Positions 15,888 to 25,326 of a stretch of 64,000 nt of DNA are shown piece by piece (within the stretch, counting starts at the first letter, position 1; each line of letters opens with the position of its first letter). Origin of the DNA: Streptomyces sp. ISL-100 (GTDB lineage Bacteria > Actinomycetota > Actinomycetes > Streptomycetales > Streptomycetaceae); contig NZ_JAGGOK010000025.1 of NCBI RefSeq assembly GCF_018614615.1, positions 83,719 through 147,718 of the forward strand. The letters are read 5' to 3'. The position numbers and the translations under genes are program-made. A model generated the notes under the pieces. That model ran no database searches, had not been told where the DNA came from, and worked only from the letters and a program-made list of their open reading frames with translations.

Positions 15888-17312
15888 ATGCCTGTCGACA
15901 CCGCGTCCGCCTCGGCCTCTGCCTCCGCTTCCGCCTCCGCCTCCGCCTCGGCCTCCGCCTCAGTGGAAGTCACCGGTTGGGGCCGCACCGCCCCGACGAC
16001 CGCCGCCCGCCTGGTCCGGCCCCGTTCGTACGAGGAGGCGGCGGCCGCGGTCCTCGACTGCGCGGCCCACGGCGCGCGCGGCGGCATCGCGCGCGGGCTC
16101 GGCCGGGCGTACGGCGACGCGGCGCAGAACGCGGGCGGCTCCGTACTCGAAATGACCGGGCTGGACCGCATCAGTACGGTCGACGCCCGGGCGGGCGTCG
16201 TGGTGTGCGACGCGGGCGTGAGCCTGCACCGGCTGATGGAAGTGCTGCTGCCGCTCGGCTGGTTCGTGCCGGTGACGCCCGGGACCCGGTACGTGACCGT
16301 GGGCGGCGCGATCGGCGCCGACATCCACGGCAAGAACCACCACGGCTCGGGCTCCTTCTCGCGTCACGTCGTCTCGCTCGAACTGCTCACCGCCGACGGC
16401 GAGGTGCGTACGGTCCCCTCCGGCACCGGACTGTTCGACGCAACGGCCGGCGGCATGGGCCTGACCGGCGTCATCCTTTCGGCGAGCATCCAACTCCTCC
16501 CGGTGGAGACCTCCTTCATGCGGGTCGACACCGAACGCGCCGCCGACCTGGACGACCTGATGGCCCGCCTCACCGCCACCGACCACCGCTACCGCTACTC
16601 GGTCGCCTGGATCGACCTCCTCGCGCGCGGCGCGGCCATGGGGCGCTCGGTCCTCACCCGGGGGGAGCACGCCCCGCTGGACGCGCTCCCGGCGGGCGCC
16701 CGCCGGGAGCCGCTCGCGTTCCGGCCGGGACGGCTCCCGGCCGCGCCCGGGTTCGTACCGGAAGGGCTGCTCGGCAGGGCATCGGTGGGGCTGTTCAACG
16801 AGCTCTGGTACCGCAGGGCACCGCAAGCGCGCCGCACCGGTGAAATCCAGAAACTGTCGACGTTCTTCCACCCGCTGGACGGTGTCCCGCACTGGAACCG
16901 GATCTACGGGCCCGGCGGGTTCGTCCAGTACCAGTTCGTCGTCGGGTACGGACAGGAGGAGGCCCTGCGCCGGATCGTCGGCCGCATCTCGGGGCGTGGT
17001 TGCCCGTCGTTTCTCGCCGTACTGAAACGGTTCGGGGACAGCGATCCGGGCTGGCTTTCCTTCCCGGTGCCCGGCTGGACGCTCGCGCTGGACATCCCGG
17101 CGGGCCTGCCGGGGCTGGGCGCGTTCCTCGACGAGCTCGACGAGGAGGTCGTGGCGGCCGGCGGCCGCGTCTACCTGGCGAAGGACTCCCGGCTGCGGCC
17201 GGAGCTGCTGGCGGCGATGTATCCGCGGCTGCCGGAATTCCGGGCGCTGCGCGCCGAACTCGACCCGCGCGGCGTCTTCACGTCGGACCTCTCCCGCCGC
17301 CTTTCCCTCTGA
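15888..17312 (+). CDS. dprE1: DprE1-like decaprenylphosphoryl-ribose 2-oxidase (FAD)
   Basis: The 474-residue flavoprotein oxidises C2 of decaprenylphosphoryl-ribose, the first half of epimerisation to arabinose. It aligns along its whole length with mycobacterial DprE1: GGAIGADIHGKNHHGSGSF, GGMGLTGVI, NELWYRR, FHPLDGVPHWNRIYGP, FVQYQFV, YLAKDSR. The site of the benzothiazinone-target Cys (GWNICVD in M. tuberculosis) reads GWTLALD here, with Ala400 in place of Cys. The N-terminus has about 12 Ala-Ser repeats. The start is uncertain: the ATG at 15888 lacks a strong Shine-Dalgarno, and an ATG at 15861 is in frame. Confidence 0.9.
   Translation: MPVDTASASASASASASASASASASVEVTGWGRTAPTTAARLVRPRSYEEAAAAVLDCAAHGARGGIARGLGRAYGDAAQNAGGSVLEMTGLDRISTVDARAGVVVCDAGVSLHRLMEVLLPLGWFVPVTPGTRYVTVGGAIGADIHGKNHHGSGSFSRHVVSLELLTADGEVRTVPSGTGLFDATAGGMGLTGVILSASIQLLPVETSFMRVDTERAADLDDLMARLTATDHRYRYSVAWIDLLARGAAMGRSVLTRGEHAPLDALPAGARREPLAFRPGRLPAAPGFVPEGLLGRASVGLFNELWYRRAPQARRTGEIQKLSTFFHPLDGVPHWNRIYGPGGFVQYQFVVGYGQEEALRRIVGRISGRGCPSFLAVLKRFGDSDPGWLSFPVPGWTLALDIPAGLPGLGAFLDELDEEVVAAGGRVYLAKDSRLRPELLAAMYPRLPEFRALRAELDPRGVFTSDLSRRLSL
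15906..15962 (+). repeat. Hexanucleotide microsatellite coding for (Ala-Ser)n
   Basis: Imperfect repeats of GCCTCC/GCCTCG/GCTTCC encode a run of alternating Ala and Ser at the N-terminus of the DprE1-like protein. Unit number can change without shifting the frame. Mycobacterial DprE1 lacks such a segment. Confidence 0.85.
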
Positions 17313-17351
17313 CTGACGTTGTCCGTACACGTCCCCCTCCAGGAGCGCATC

Positions 17352-18107
17352 ATGAAGGACGCCTTCGGCATCCCCCAGTCCCTGCTCGTCCTCGGCGGCA
17401 CGTCCGAGATCGGCCTCGCCACGGCCCGCCGCCTGATCGCCCGCCGCACGCGTACGGTCTGGCTGGCCGGCCGCCCGTCCCCCGCCCTCGAAGAGGCGGC
17501 GGCCGGGCTGCGGGGGCTGGGCGCGGAGGTCCGTACCATCGCATTCGACGCGCTCGACCCCGTGGCGCACGAGGAAAAGCTCGGCAAGGTCTTCGCCGAG
17601 GGTGACGTCGACATGGTGCTGCTGGCCTTCGGCGTCCTCGGCGACCAGGCGCACGACGAGGAACAGTCCCTGTCGGCGGTCAGGGTCGCGCAGACGAACT
17701 ACACGGGCGCCGTCTCGGCCGCCCTGGTGTGCGCGAACGCGCTCCAGGGACAGGGCCACGGCTCACTGGTCGTGCTGTCGTCGGTGGCGGGCGAGCGCGC
17801 CCGCCGCGCGAATTTCATCTATGGGTCGAGCAAGGCGGGCCTGGACGCCTTCGCGCAGGGCCTGGGCGACGCGCTGTACGGGACGGGCGTGCACGTGATG
17901 GTCGTACGCCCCGGATTCGTCCGGTCGAAGATGACGGCGGGCCTGCCGGAGGCACCCCTGGCGACCACCCCCGCGCTGGTCGCTACCGCCATCGAGCTCG
18001 GGCTGCGGCGGCGCTCGGAGACGGTGTGGGTGCCGGGGGCGATGCGGTTCGTGATGTCGGCGCTCCGGCACCTACCGCGACCGTTGTTCCGGCGGCTGCC
18101 GGTCTGA
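17352..18107 (+). CDS. dprE2: DprE2-like decaprenylphosphoryl-2-keto-ribose reductase (SDR)
   Basis: The 251-residue short-chain dehydrogenase completes the epimerisation by NADH-dependent reduction of the keto sugar to decaprenylphosphoryl arabinose. It follows DprE2 closely: LVLGGTSEIGLA (nucleotide binding), FDALDPVAHEEK, LLAFGVLGD, INYT-like TNYTGAVS, SSVAGERARRANFIYGSSKAG with catalytic Ser, Tyr and Lys, and the ending PRPLFRRLPV. The ATG at 17352 follows AGGAG and lies 39 bases behind the dprE1 stop, so the two are co-transcribed. Confidence 0.9.
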   Translation: MKDAFGIPQSLLVLGGTSEIGLATARRLIARRTRTVWLAGRPSPALEEAAAGLRGLGAEVRTIAFDALDPVAHEEKLGKVFAEGDVDMVLLAFGVLGDQAHDEEQSLSAVRVAQTNYTGAVSAALVCANALQGQGHGSLVVLSSVAGERARRANFIYGSSKAGLDAFAQGLGDALYGTGVHVMVVRPGFVRSKMTAGLPEAPLATTPALVATAIELGLRRRSETVWVPGAMRFVMSALRHLPRPLFRRLPV

Positions 18108-18123
18108 GCGCGAATCCGGCCCC

Positions 18124-18160
18124 TCCGGCGCTTGAGGAGCGGGGTCTGGGGCAGCGCCCC
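18124..18160 (+). repeat. 37-bp streptomycete intergenic repeat with a GC hairpin
   Basis: The element begins TCCGGCGCTTGAGGAGCGGG and continues with TCTGGGGCAGCGCCCC, whose last part folds as a GGGGC/GCCCC hairpin. An inverted copy with two base differences lies at 27949-27985 and a short copy at 9708. Here it stands between the ends of convergent genes and may act as a terminator. Confidence 0.8.
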
Positions 18161-18189
18161 AAAAAGCCCCGCAGGGCACGCCCCAGCCG

Positions 18190-18783
18190 TCAGGACCGAA
18201 GCGAGGGCGTCGCCGGCTGGTCCACCGGCGAGTTCTGGGCCGGGACAACGCCTACGGCCCCGCCCCCGAACGCGTACTCCCGGAGCTTGCGCCACACCCC
18301 GTCCGCCCCCTGCTCGTACAGCGCGAACCCGGTGCAGGCCCACTCCGCCTCGTACTCCGCGAGCTCTTCGTAGGCCCGGTCCATCCCCTCTTCGGAGATG
18401 CCGTGGGCGACCGTGACATGCGGGTGATACGGGAACTGAAGATCGCGCACCAGCGGCCCCGACGCGTCCCGCACCCGCTTCTGGAGCCACGCGCAGGCCG
18501 CCGCACCCTCGACGACCTGCACAAAGACGACCGGGGAGAGCGGGCGGAACGTACCCGTACCCGACAGCCGCATCGGGAAGGAGCGCCCGGACGCAGCGAC
18601 GGCGCCGAGGTGCGCCTCGACGGCGGGCAGGAGCGCCGCGTCGACCTCGGTGGGCGGGAGGAGGGTGACATGCGTGGGGATGCCGTGCGCGGCCGGATCC
18701 CCGAAGCTAGCGCGCCGCTCCTGGAGCAGGCTGCCGTACGGCTCCGGGACCGCGATCGAAACGCCGAGCGTTACGGTCCCCAC
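18190..18783 (-). CDS. 2'-5' RNA ligase / cyclic phosphodiesterase family protein (2H superfamily)
   Basis: The 197-residue protein shows both HxT motifs of the 2H phosphoesterase superfamily: THVTLLPP near residue 37 and HPHVTVAHG near residue 120. Such enzymes open 2',3'-cyclic phosphates or join 2'-5' linked RNA. In bacteria the usual physiological role is uncertain. The length is normal. It converges with dprE2 and is read in the same direction as trpS, but 134 bases separate trpS from its start. Confidence 0.87.
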   Translation of the reverse strand: MGTVTLGVSIAVPEPYGSLLQERRASFGDPAAHGIPTHVTLLPPTEVDAALLPAVEAHLGAVAASGRSFPMRLSGTGTFRPLSPVVFVQVVEGAAACAWLQKRVRDASGPLVRDLQFPYHPHVTVAHGISEEGMDRAYEELAEYEAEWACTGFALYEQGADGVWRKLREYAFGGGAVGVVPAQNSPVDQPATPSLRS

Positions 18784-18917
18784 GTCGTTCTCCTCCGTCG
18801 TCGTCCGGTACGTCCTGTGTGGTGCTGCCAGTGTGCAGTGTGGCGGGCCCGCGGCCCTCGTGGCCAGAGTCCTTGGTCCGAACCTTGGTCACGTTCCGGA
18901 CCGACCGGCACCCTCGC

Positions 18918-19943
<1,026 letters not shown>

Positions 19944-19985
19944 TCAGGTGTGGAACCCAACTCGGTTCTCCGGTGTATCAAGAGT

Positions 19986-20597
19986 GTGGAGACGCGGGAG
20001 GGGACCCTGGAGGGGGGCCGCATCGGCATCGACGATGCTGCGGTGATCGCGCGCGTACGGTCCGGGGAGCCCGAGGCGTACGCGGAACTGGTGCGCGCCT
20101 ACACAGGTATCGCGGTCAGAGCGGCTGTGGCGCTTGGAGCGGGTGCGGACGCGGAAGACGTGGTGCAGGCGGGCTTCTTCAAGGCGTACCAGTCGCTGGG
20201 GCGCTTCAGGGACGGCTCGGCGTTCCGGCCGTGGTTGCTCCAGATTGTCGCGAATGAGACGAGAAACACAGTTCGCTCGGCGGGGCGTCTGCGGGCGGCG
20301 ACGGGGCGGGAAGCGGCGTTGCTGGGTGCGGGGCCGGTGATACCGGAATCGGCCGATCCGGCGGTGGCGGCGCTGGCGGAGGAGCGGCGGCAGCAGTTAC
20401 TGGCCGCGCTGGACGAGCTGAGCGAGGACCAGCGCCGGGTCGTCACGTACCGCTATCTGCTGGAGATGGACGAGGCGGAGACGGCGGAGGCACTGGGCTG
20501 GCCGCGGGGCACGGTGAAGTCGAGGCTGAACCGCGGGCTGAAGAAACTGGGGCAGATTCTGCCGGGGGCGTGGGAAGGGGGTGATGAGCATGAGTAG
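19986..20597 (+). CDS. ECF-type RNA polymerase sigma factor
   Basis: The 203-residue protein has sigma region 2 (about residues 20-85: AYAELVRAYTGIAVRAAVALG, DAEDVVQAGFFKAYQSLGRF, FRPWLLQIVANETRN) and region 4 (about 130-190: LDELSEDQRRVVTYRYLLEM, ETAEALGWPRGTVKSRLNRG). The GTG at 19986 is the first start in frame close to the divergent trpS gene. The stop overlaps the next gene, which encodes a membrane protein with the layout of an anti-sigma factor, so the pair probably controls an envelope or stress regulon. Confidence 0.88.
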   Translation: METREGTLEGGRIGIDDAAVIARVRSGEPEAYAELVRAYTGIAVRAAVALGAGADAEDVVQAGFFKAYQSLGRFRDGSAFRPWLLQIVANETRNTVRSAGRLRAATGREAALLGAGPVIPESADPAVAALAEERRQQLLAALDELSEDQRRVVTYRYLLEMDEAETAEALGWPRGTVKSRLNRGLKKLGQILPGAWEGGDEHE

Positions 20598-21372
20598 CGA
20601 CCTGCCCGAGGAGCTGCGCGAGACGCTGCCCGACGAGCTGCGCGAGCTGGGGCGCGGGATGCGGGTCCCGGACGTCGACGGGGCGACGATGGCCGAGCGG
20701 GTGCTGGCGCAGATCATCGCGGAGGCGGTACCCGTGCCGGTGGCCGGGCCTCCGGGGCGCGGCGAGCGGGTACGGGCCTGGGCGCGGCGCAGGTGGCGGC
20801 TGCTGACCGCCGGGCTGTCCGGGCTGCTGGTCGTGCTGGTGCTCACGCCCCCGGTGCGGGCGGCCGTCGTGGAGTGGTTCGACTTCGGCGGCGTGGAGGT
20901 GCGGTACGACCCGACGGCCTCGCCGCCGGGGTCGCCCGGCGCGGGGCCGCCCGGCTGCCCGCAGGGGCTGACGGTGGCGGAGGCGGCGCTGCGGGCCGGC
21001 TTCGATCCGGTGCTGCCGGCGGGGCTGGGGGAGCCGGTGGCGGCTTCGGTCTCGGACGACCGGCGGGTGCTGTCCGTGTGCTGGGGGAAGGTCCGGATCG
21101 ACGAGTTCCGGGCGACCATCGATCCGCTCTTCTACAAGGCGACGCCCGTGCCCGCCGCTTATACGGAAGTGGACGGCCGCACAGCCCTGTGGTTTTCGGA
21201 GCGCCACCGGCTGACGCTGAAGCTCGTGGACGAGGCCGGCCGGTCGTACGGGTACGAGGTCAGGGCGGCCGGCCCGACCCTGCTCTGGCAGCACGGCGGG
21301 CTGCTGACGCTGCGGCTGGAGGGCGTGGAGTCCATGGAGCGCGCGGTGAAACTCGCAGAATCCACCCGCTGA
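20584..21372 (+). CDS. Membrane-bound anti-sigma-factor-like protein
   Basis: The 262-residue protein has an acidic N-terminal domain (LPEELRETLPDELRELGRGM), one membrane span at about residues 76-94, and a 165-residue outer domain with two Cys residues. This is the layout of ECF anti-sigma factors: the inner part would bind the sigma factor and the outer part sense a signal. It overlaps the sigma gene by 14 bases (ATG at 20584; an ATG at 20590 is also possible). No zinc-binding HxxxCxxC motif is seen, so it is not of the ZAS type. Confidence 0.75.
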   Translation: MSMSSDLPEELRETLPDELRELGRGMRVPDVDGATMAERVLAQIIAEAVPVPVAGPPGRGERVRAWARRRWRLLTAGLSGLLVVLVLTPPVRAAVVEWFDFGGVEVRYDPTASPPGSPGAGPPGCPQGLTVAEAALRAGFDPVLPAGLGEPVAASVSDDRRVLSVCWGKVRIDEFRATIDPLFYKATPVPAAYTEVDGRTALWFSERHRLTLKLVDEAGRSYGYEVRAAGPTLLWQHGGLLTLRLEGVESMERAVKLAESTR

Positions 21373-21465
21373 GAGTGGAACCCGCAAGGCGTGGGCGGTG
21401 TATGAGAAGTGACACCGCAGCGAGGTGTCACGACACTGCGGCGACGCATCGACGGGGGACGAACC

Positions 21466-22260
21466 ATGCGATTGCTACGACGACTTGCCGCCCTTGCCGG
21501 GGTGGTGCTCGCGATGATTCTGCTGGGTGCGTCACGGGCCGCGGCGGGCGGTCCTACCAGCGTGCTGGTGGTCTCGCCGGACAGCGGACAGGCCGCTTCG
21601 CTCTACCACACAGCCGCCCGCTACCAGGAGTTGGCGAAGCACCTCGGTCCCGGGGAGGCGCACGGAGTGCGCAAGCGTCCCCTGGAGATCGACGGCGCGG
21701 TGGACGAGGGCGGGACATGGCGCCGGCTCACTGTGACGTGGCTTCGGCACGATGTGTCCGTGTGGCGGGTCGACCGGGTGCACCTGCCGAAGCAGGGCGG
21801 CCCGATATGGGTCAGCACACAGACCGAGGGCCAGTTGGTCCCAGCCGAGCGCTGGCACCTGGCCGACGAGCCCGCGAAGCTGCGCGCCCTGCTGGACCGG
21901 CTGGGCGTGCTGGGCAAGGCCGGGGCCGTCGGCGCGGCGGGCGTGGGCGGCGGCGGCTTCCCGCCGGACTTTGTCAGCAGGTCAGAAGCCGAAGAGCGCG
22001 AGTCCGAAGCAGCCGTGCGAGAAGACGCCGAACCGGAAGCCGCGTCACCGGGAGCGGCTGAATCCGGCGTGGCGGCGCCGGGCCGGTCGGGTGACAGAGC
22101 CGGCTCGGCGGACTGGTGGTGGCCGATACCGGGGCTGGCGGCCGGGGCCCTGATCGGCTTCGCCGGGGTCACTCTGGTCCGGCGCGGCACGGCCCGACGG
22201 GAGCCGGGTCACCAGGACCCGGGCCCGCCGGGGCCTCGACGTCAACTCATCGACATGTGA
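21466..22260 (+). CDS. Secreted, membrane-anchored protein of the sigma-factor operon
   Basis: The 264-residue protein has a signal peptide (RLAALAGVVLAMILLGASRAAA), an outer domain of about 120 residues with several conserved-looking Trp (TWRRLTVTW, VSVWRVDRVHLP), an acidic Ala/Glu-rich linker, and a C-terminal span (IPGLAAGALIGFAGVTLV). It lies 93 bases after the anti-sigma gene in the same direction. It may be the target or a sensor partner of the sigma system. I do not recognise a named domain. Confidence 0.75.
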   Translation: MRLLRRLAALAGVVLAMILLGASRAAAGGPTSVLVVSPDSGQAASLYHTAARYQELAKHLGPGEAHGVRKRPLEIDGAVDEGGTWRRLTVTWLRHDVSVWRVDRVHLPKQGGPIWVSTQTEGQLVPAERWHLADEPAKLRALLDRLGVLGKAGAVGAAGVGGGGFPPDFVSRSEAEERESEAAVREDAEPEAASPGAAESGVAAPGRSGDRAGSADWWWPIPGLAAGALIGFAGVTLVRRGTARREPGHQDPGPPGPRRQLIDM

Positions 22261-22318
22261 GGGGCGTCGGACGGGTTCGCTGTCTCAGCCCGTGCCGGCC
22301 CCTGCCGGGTCAGCCCGG

Positions 22319-23590
22319 TCAGTCCGTGGGGAGGCCCGGTGCGGGGAAGGCGGCCATGAGGTCGGCGACTTCGGCGCGGATCGCGGCGAGGGCGTCCTCG
22401 TCGCCGGTGCGGGCGGCGGTGACGCCCCGGTCGATCCAGTCGGCGACGGCCGGCATGTGTTCCGTCGCGAGACCGCGCGAGGTGAGGGAGGGGGTGCCGA
22501 TGCGGACGCCGGACGGGTCGAACGGCTTCCTCGGGTCGTACGGGACGGTGTTGTAGTTGACGACGATCCCGGCCCGGTCCAGGGCCTTCGCCGCCACCTT
22601 GCCGGGCACATCCTTGGGGGTGAGGTCCATCAGGATCAGGTGGTTGTCGGTGCCGCCCGAGACCAGGTCGAAGCCGCGGGCCAGCAGGGCCTCGGCGAGC
22701 GCCTTGGCGTTGTCGACGACCGCGTGCGCGTAGTCGCGGAAGGAGGGCTGGGCCGCCTCGTGGAGGGCGACGGCGATGGCTGCGGTGGTCTGGTTGTGCG
22801 GGCCGCCCTGGAGGCCCGGGAAGACGGCCTTGTCGATGGCCTTCGCGTGCTCCTCGCGGGACATCAGCATCGCGCCGCGCGGGCCGCGCAGGGTCTTGTG
22901 CGTGGTCGTCGAGATCACGTCGGCGTGCGGGACCGGGGACGGGTGGGCGCCGCCGGCGATGAGGCCTGCGATGTGGGCTACGTCCGCGACGAGCACGGCG
23001 CCGGACTCGCGGGCGATCTCCGCGAAGGCGGCGAAGTCGATGGTGCGAGGGAGAGCGGTGCCACCGCAGAAGATCAGCTTCGGGCGTTCCTTGAGGGCGA
23101 GATCGCGCACCTCGTCGAAGTCGATCAGCCCGGTGTCCTGGCGTACGCCGTACTGGACGCCGCGGAACCACTTTCCGGTGGCCGAGACACCCCAGCCGTG
23201 GGTGAGGTGACCGCCCATCGGGAGGGCCATGCCCATCACGGTGTCGCCGGGCTCGGCGAAGGCGAGGTAGACGGCGAGATTGGCGGGCGAGCCGGAGTAG
23301 GGCTGGACGTTGGCGTGGTCGACGCCGAACAGGGCCTTGGCCCGGGCGGTGGCGAGCCGTTCGACCTGGTCGATGTTCTGCTGGCCCTCGTAGTAGCGCC
23401 GGCCCGCGTAGCCCTCGCTGTACTTGTTCTGCAGCACGGTGCCGGAGGCTTCGAGTACGGCCTGCGAGACGTAGTTCTCGCTGGGGATCAGGCGCAGGGT
23501 GTCGGCCTGCAGCTGTTCCTCGGCTCCGACCAGGGCGGCCAGTTCCGGGTCCGTGGCGGAGAGGGCGGGGTGGCTGAGCGGGAGAGTCAT
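22319..23590 (-). CDS. glyA: Serine hydroxymethyltransferase
   Basis: The 423-residue PLP enzyme converts serine and tetrahydrofolate to glycine and 5,10-methylene-THF, the main one-carbon source. Visible family segments are LIPSENYVSQAVLEASG, YAGRRYYEGQQNID, NVQPYSGSPANLAVY, and the PLP-lysine region STTTHKTLRGPRG. The length is normal. A GGAGGA Shine-Dalgarno precedes the ATG. It is divergent from the ornithine aminotransferase gene over a 251-base gap. No glycine riboswitch could be recognised in the leader. Confidence 0.96.
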   Translation of the reverse strand: MTLPLSHPALSATDPELAALVGAEEQLQADTLRLIPSENYVSQAVLEASGTVLQNKYSEGYAGRRYYEGQQNIDQVERLATARAKALFGVDHANVQPYSGSPANLAVYLAFAEPGDTVMGMALPMGGHLTHGWGVSATGKWFRGVQYGVRQDTGLIDFDEVRDLALKERPKLIFCGGTALPRTIDFAAFAEIARESGAVLVADVAHIAGLIAGGAHPSPVPHADVISTTTHKTLRGPRGAMLMSREEHAKAIDKAVFPGLQGGPHNQTTAAIAVALHEAAQPSFRDYAHAVVDNAKALAEALLARGFDLVSGGTDNHLILMDLTPKDVPGKVAAKALDRAGIVVNYNTVPYDPRKPFDPSGVRIGTPSLTSRGLATEHMPAVADWIDRGVTAARTGDEDALAAIRAEVADLMAAFPAPGLPTD

Positions 23591-23841
23591 CTTGTCCTCC
23601 GGGGCGAGCGGTCAGTGTCCGGTCGTGATCCCGGGGTGCCCAGGCGGGCGGCACCTCGTGCTTTGTTCCCCGCACGGCTTCCCCGCGGTCTGTTCCGCGT
23701 ACGCCAGTCGCCGTGCGTACCCGCCACCCTAGCGGCCGCACCGCAAAGCATGGTTTCTTCGTCCGGCATACGAGCGACGATAGAAAGGGGCACCATCCAT
23801 GCCCCTCGCCGGATGGATTTGTTTCGACGATCGGAGACCCC

Positions 23842-25050
23842 GTGTCGACCACCCAAGCCGCCCTCGCCTCTGCCGAGGCTCACAGCGCACACAACTACCA
23901 TCCTCTCCCCATCGTCGTGTCGTCGGCGGACGGCGCCTGGATGACCGACATCGAGGGGCGCCGCTACCTCGACATGCTCGCCGGGTACTCGGCGCTGAAC
24001 TTCGGCCACTGCAACCGCCGGCTCATTGACGCCGCCAAGGCGCAGCTCGACAGAGTGACGCTGACCTCCCGGGCCTTCCATCACGACCGGTTCGCCGAGT
24101 TCTGCACGCAGCTCGCCGAGCTCTGCGGCATGGAAATGGTGCTGCCGATGAATACCGGGGCCGAGGCGGTGGAGACAGCCGTGAAGACGGCCCGCAAGTG
24201 GGGCTACAAGGTGAAGGGCGTGCTGGACGGCCGAGCGAAGATTGTGGTCGCGGGAAACAATTTCCACGGCCGTACGACGACGATCGTCAGCTTCTCGACC
24301 GACCACGAGGCCCGCGCGGACTTCGGCCCGTACACCCCGGGCTTCGAAATCGTCCCGTACGGAGATCTGACCGCGCTGAACGCCGCGGTGACCGAGAACA
24401 CCGTGGCCGTGCTGCTCGAACCGATCCAGGGTGAGGCGGGCGTCCTGGTACCGCCGGCCGGATACCTGGCGGGCGTACGGGAATTGACCCGCCGGCGGAA
24501 CGTGCTCTTCATCGCGGACGAGATCCAGTCCGGTCTCGGGCGTACGGGAAAGACCTTCGCCTGCGAGCACGAAGGCGTCGTCCCCGACATGTACGTCCTG
24601 GGCAAGGCGCTCGGCGGCGGCGTGGTGCCGGTGTCCGCCGTCGTGTCGTCGGCCGAGGTGCTGGGGGTGTACAAGCCGGGCGAGCACGGTTCGACGTTCG
24701 GCGGAAACCCGCTGGCCTGCGCGGTGGCGCTGGAGGTCATCGCGATGCTGCGCACCGGCGAGTTCCAGCAGCGCGCCACCGAGCTCGGCGACCACCTCCA
24801 CCAGCAGCTGGGCCTGCTGGTGGGCGGCGGCGCGGTGGAGGCGGTGCGCGGCCGCGGGCTGTGGGCGGGCGTCGACATCGCCCCGTCGCGCGGCACCGGG
24901 CGGCAGATCTCCGAGAAGCTGATGGACCGGGGCGTCCTGGTCAAGGACACCCACGGTTCGACCATCCGGATCGCCCCGCCGCTGGTGATCAGCAAGGAGG
25001 ACCTGGACTGGGGCCTCGACCAGCTCGGCGCGGTGCTGGCGGGCCAGTAG
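23842..25050 (+). CDS. rocD: Ornithine aminotransferase (ornithine-oxo-acid transaminase)
   Basis: The 402-residue class III aminotransferase converts ornithine and 2-oxoglutarate to glutamate semialdehyde and glutamate. Key features are MLAGYSALNFGHCN, NTGAEAVETAVKTARKWGY, GNNFHGRTTTIVSFS, ADEIQSGLGRTG, and the PLP-lysine in LGKALGGGVVPVSA. The GTG at 23842 gives the usual N-terminus and follows GGAGA. A strong hairpin ends the unit at 25067. In the genus it often clusters with arginine or ornithine catabolism genes, but here it stands alone. Confidence 0.92.
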   Translation: MSTTQAALASAEAHSAHNYHPLPIVVSSADGAWMTDIEGRRYLDMLAGYSALNFGHCNRRLIDAAKAQLDRVTLTSRAFHHDRFAEFCTQLAELCGMEMVLPMNTGAEAVETAVKTARKWGYKVKGVLDGRAKIVVAGNNFHGRTTTIVSFSTDHEARADFGPYTPGFEIVPYGDLTALNAAVTENTVAVLLEPIQGEAGVLVPPAGYLAGVRELTRRRNVLFIADEIQSGLGRTGKTFACEHEGVVPDMYVLGKALGGGVVPVSAVVSSAEVLGVYKPGEHGSTFGGNPLACAVALEVIAMLRTGEFQQRATELGDHLHQQLGLLVGGGAVEAVRGRGLWAGVDIAPSRGTGRQISEKLMDRGVLVKDTHGSTIRIAPPLVISKEDLDWGLDQLGAVLAGQ

Positions 25051-25066
25051 AGACCTGCGCCCTGCG

Positions 25067-25102
25067 CCGTGCGTTCGCTGTGGCGTCACAGCGAACGCAC
25101 GG
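25067..25102. terminator. 16-bp perfect hairpin terminator after rocD
   Basis: CCGTGCGTTCGCTGTG pairs perfectly with its complement across a four-base loop (GCGT). It begins 16 bases after the rocD stop. No T run follows. It is the most likely end of the rocD transcript. The remaining bases up to 25326 show nothing else that I can identify. Confidence 0.88.
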
Positions 25103-25326
25103 ATGCGGCGGCCGCCAGCGCTGCCTCGACGGCGCGTGTGGGCATGCGAACTCCTGGAGAGTGCGAGGCGCGGCATGGGCGCCGAGCCTGTTCGGCCCTC
25201 CCCCTGGACCTCACCCCGGCCCACGCGAGCAGCATGTCCGTCAGGGCCGCGCGCCGCACGCGGGGTGGCCCATTCGAGCCTGGCCCGGGCCGCCCCCGGT
25301 CCGTCCCGGCCCGCCGCCACCGCCTC

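Noticed and set aside
16000..17300. Alditol or xylitol oxidase instead of DprE1
   Set aside because: Full-length match to DprE1 motifs, the adjacent DprE2-like gene, and the DPPR synthase/PAP2 neighbours favour DprE1.
23591..23841. Glycine or folate riboswitch upstream of glyA
   Set aside because: The conserved cores of the glycine and THF riboswitches were not found; only a normal ribosome site is visible.
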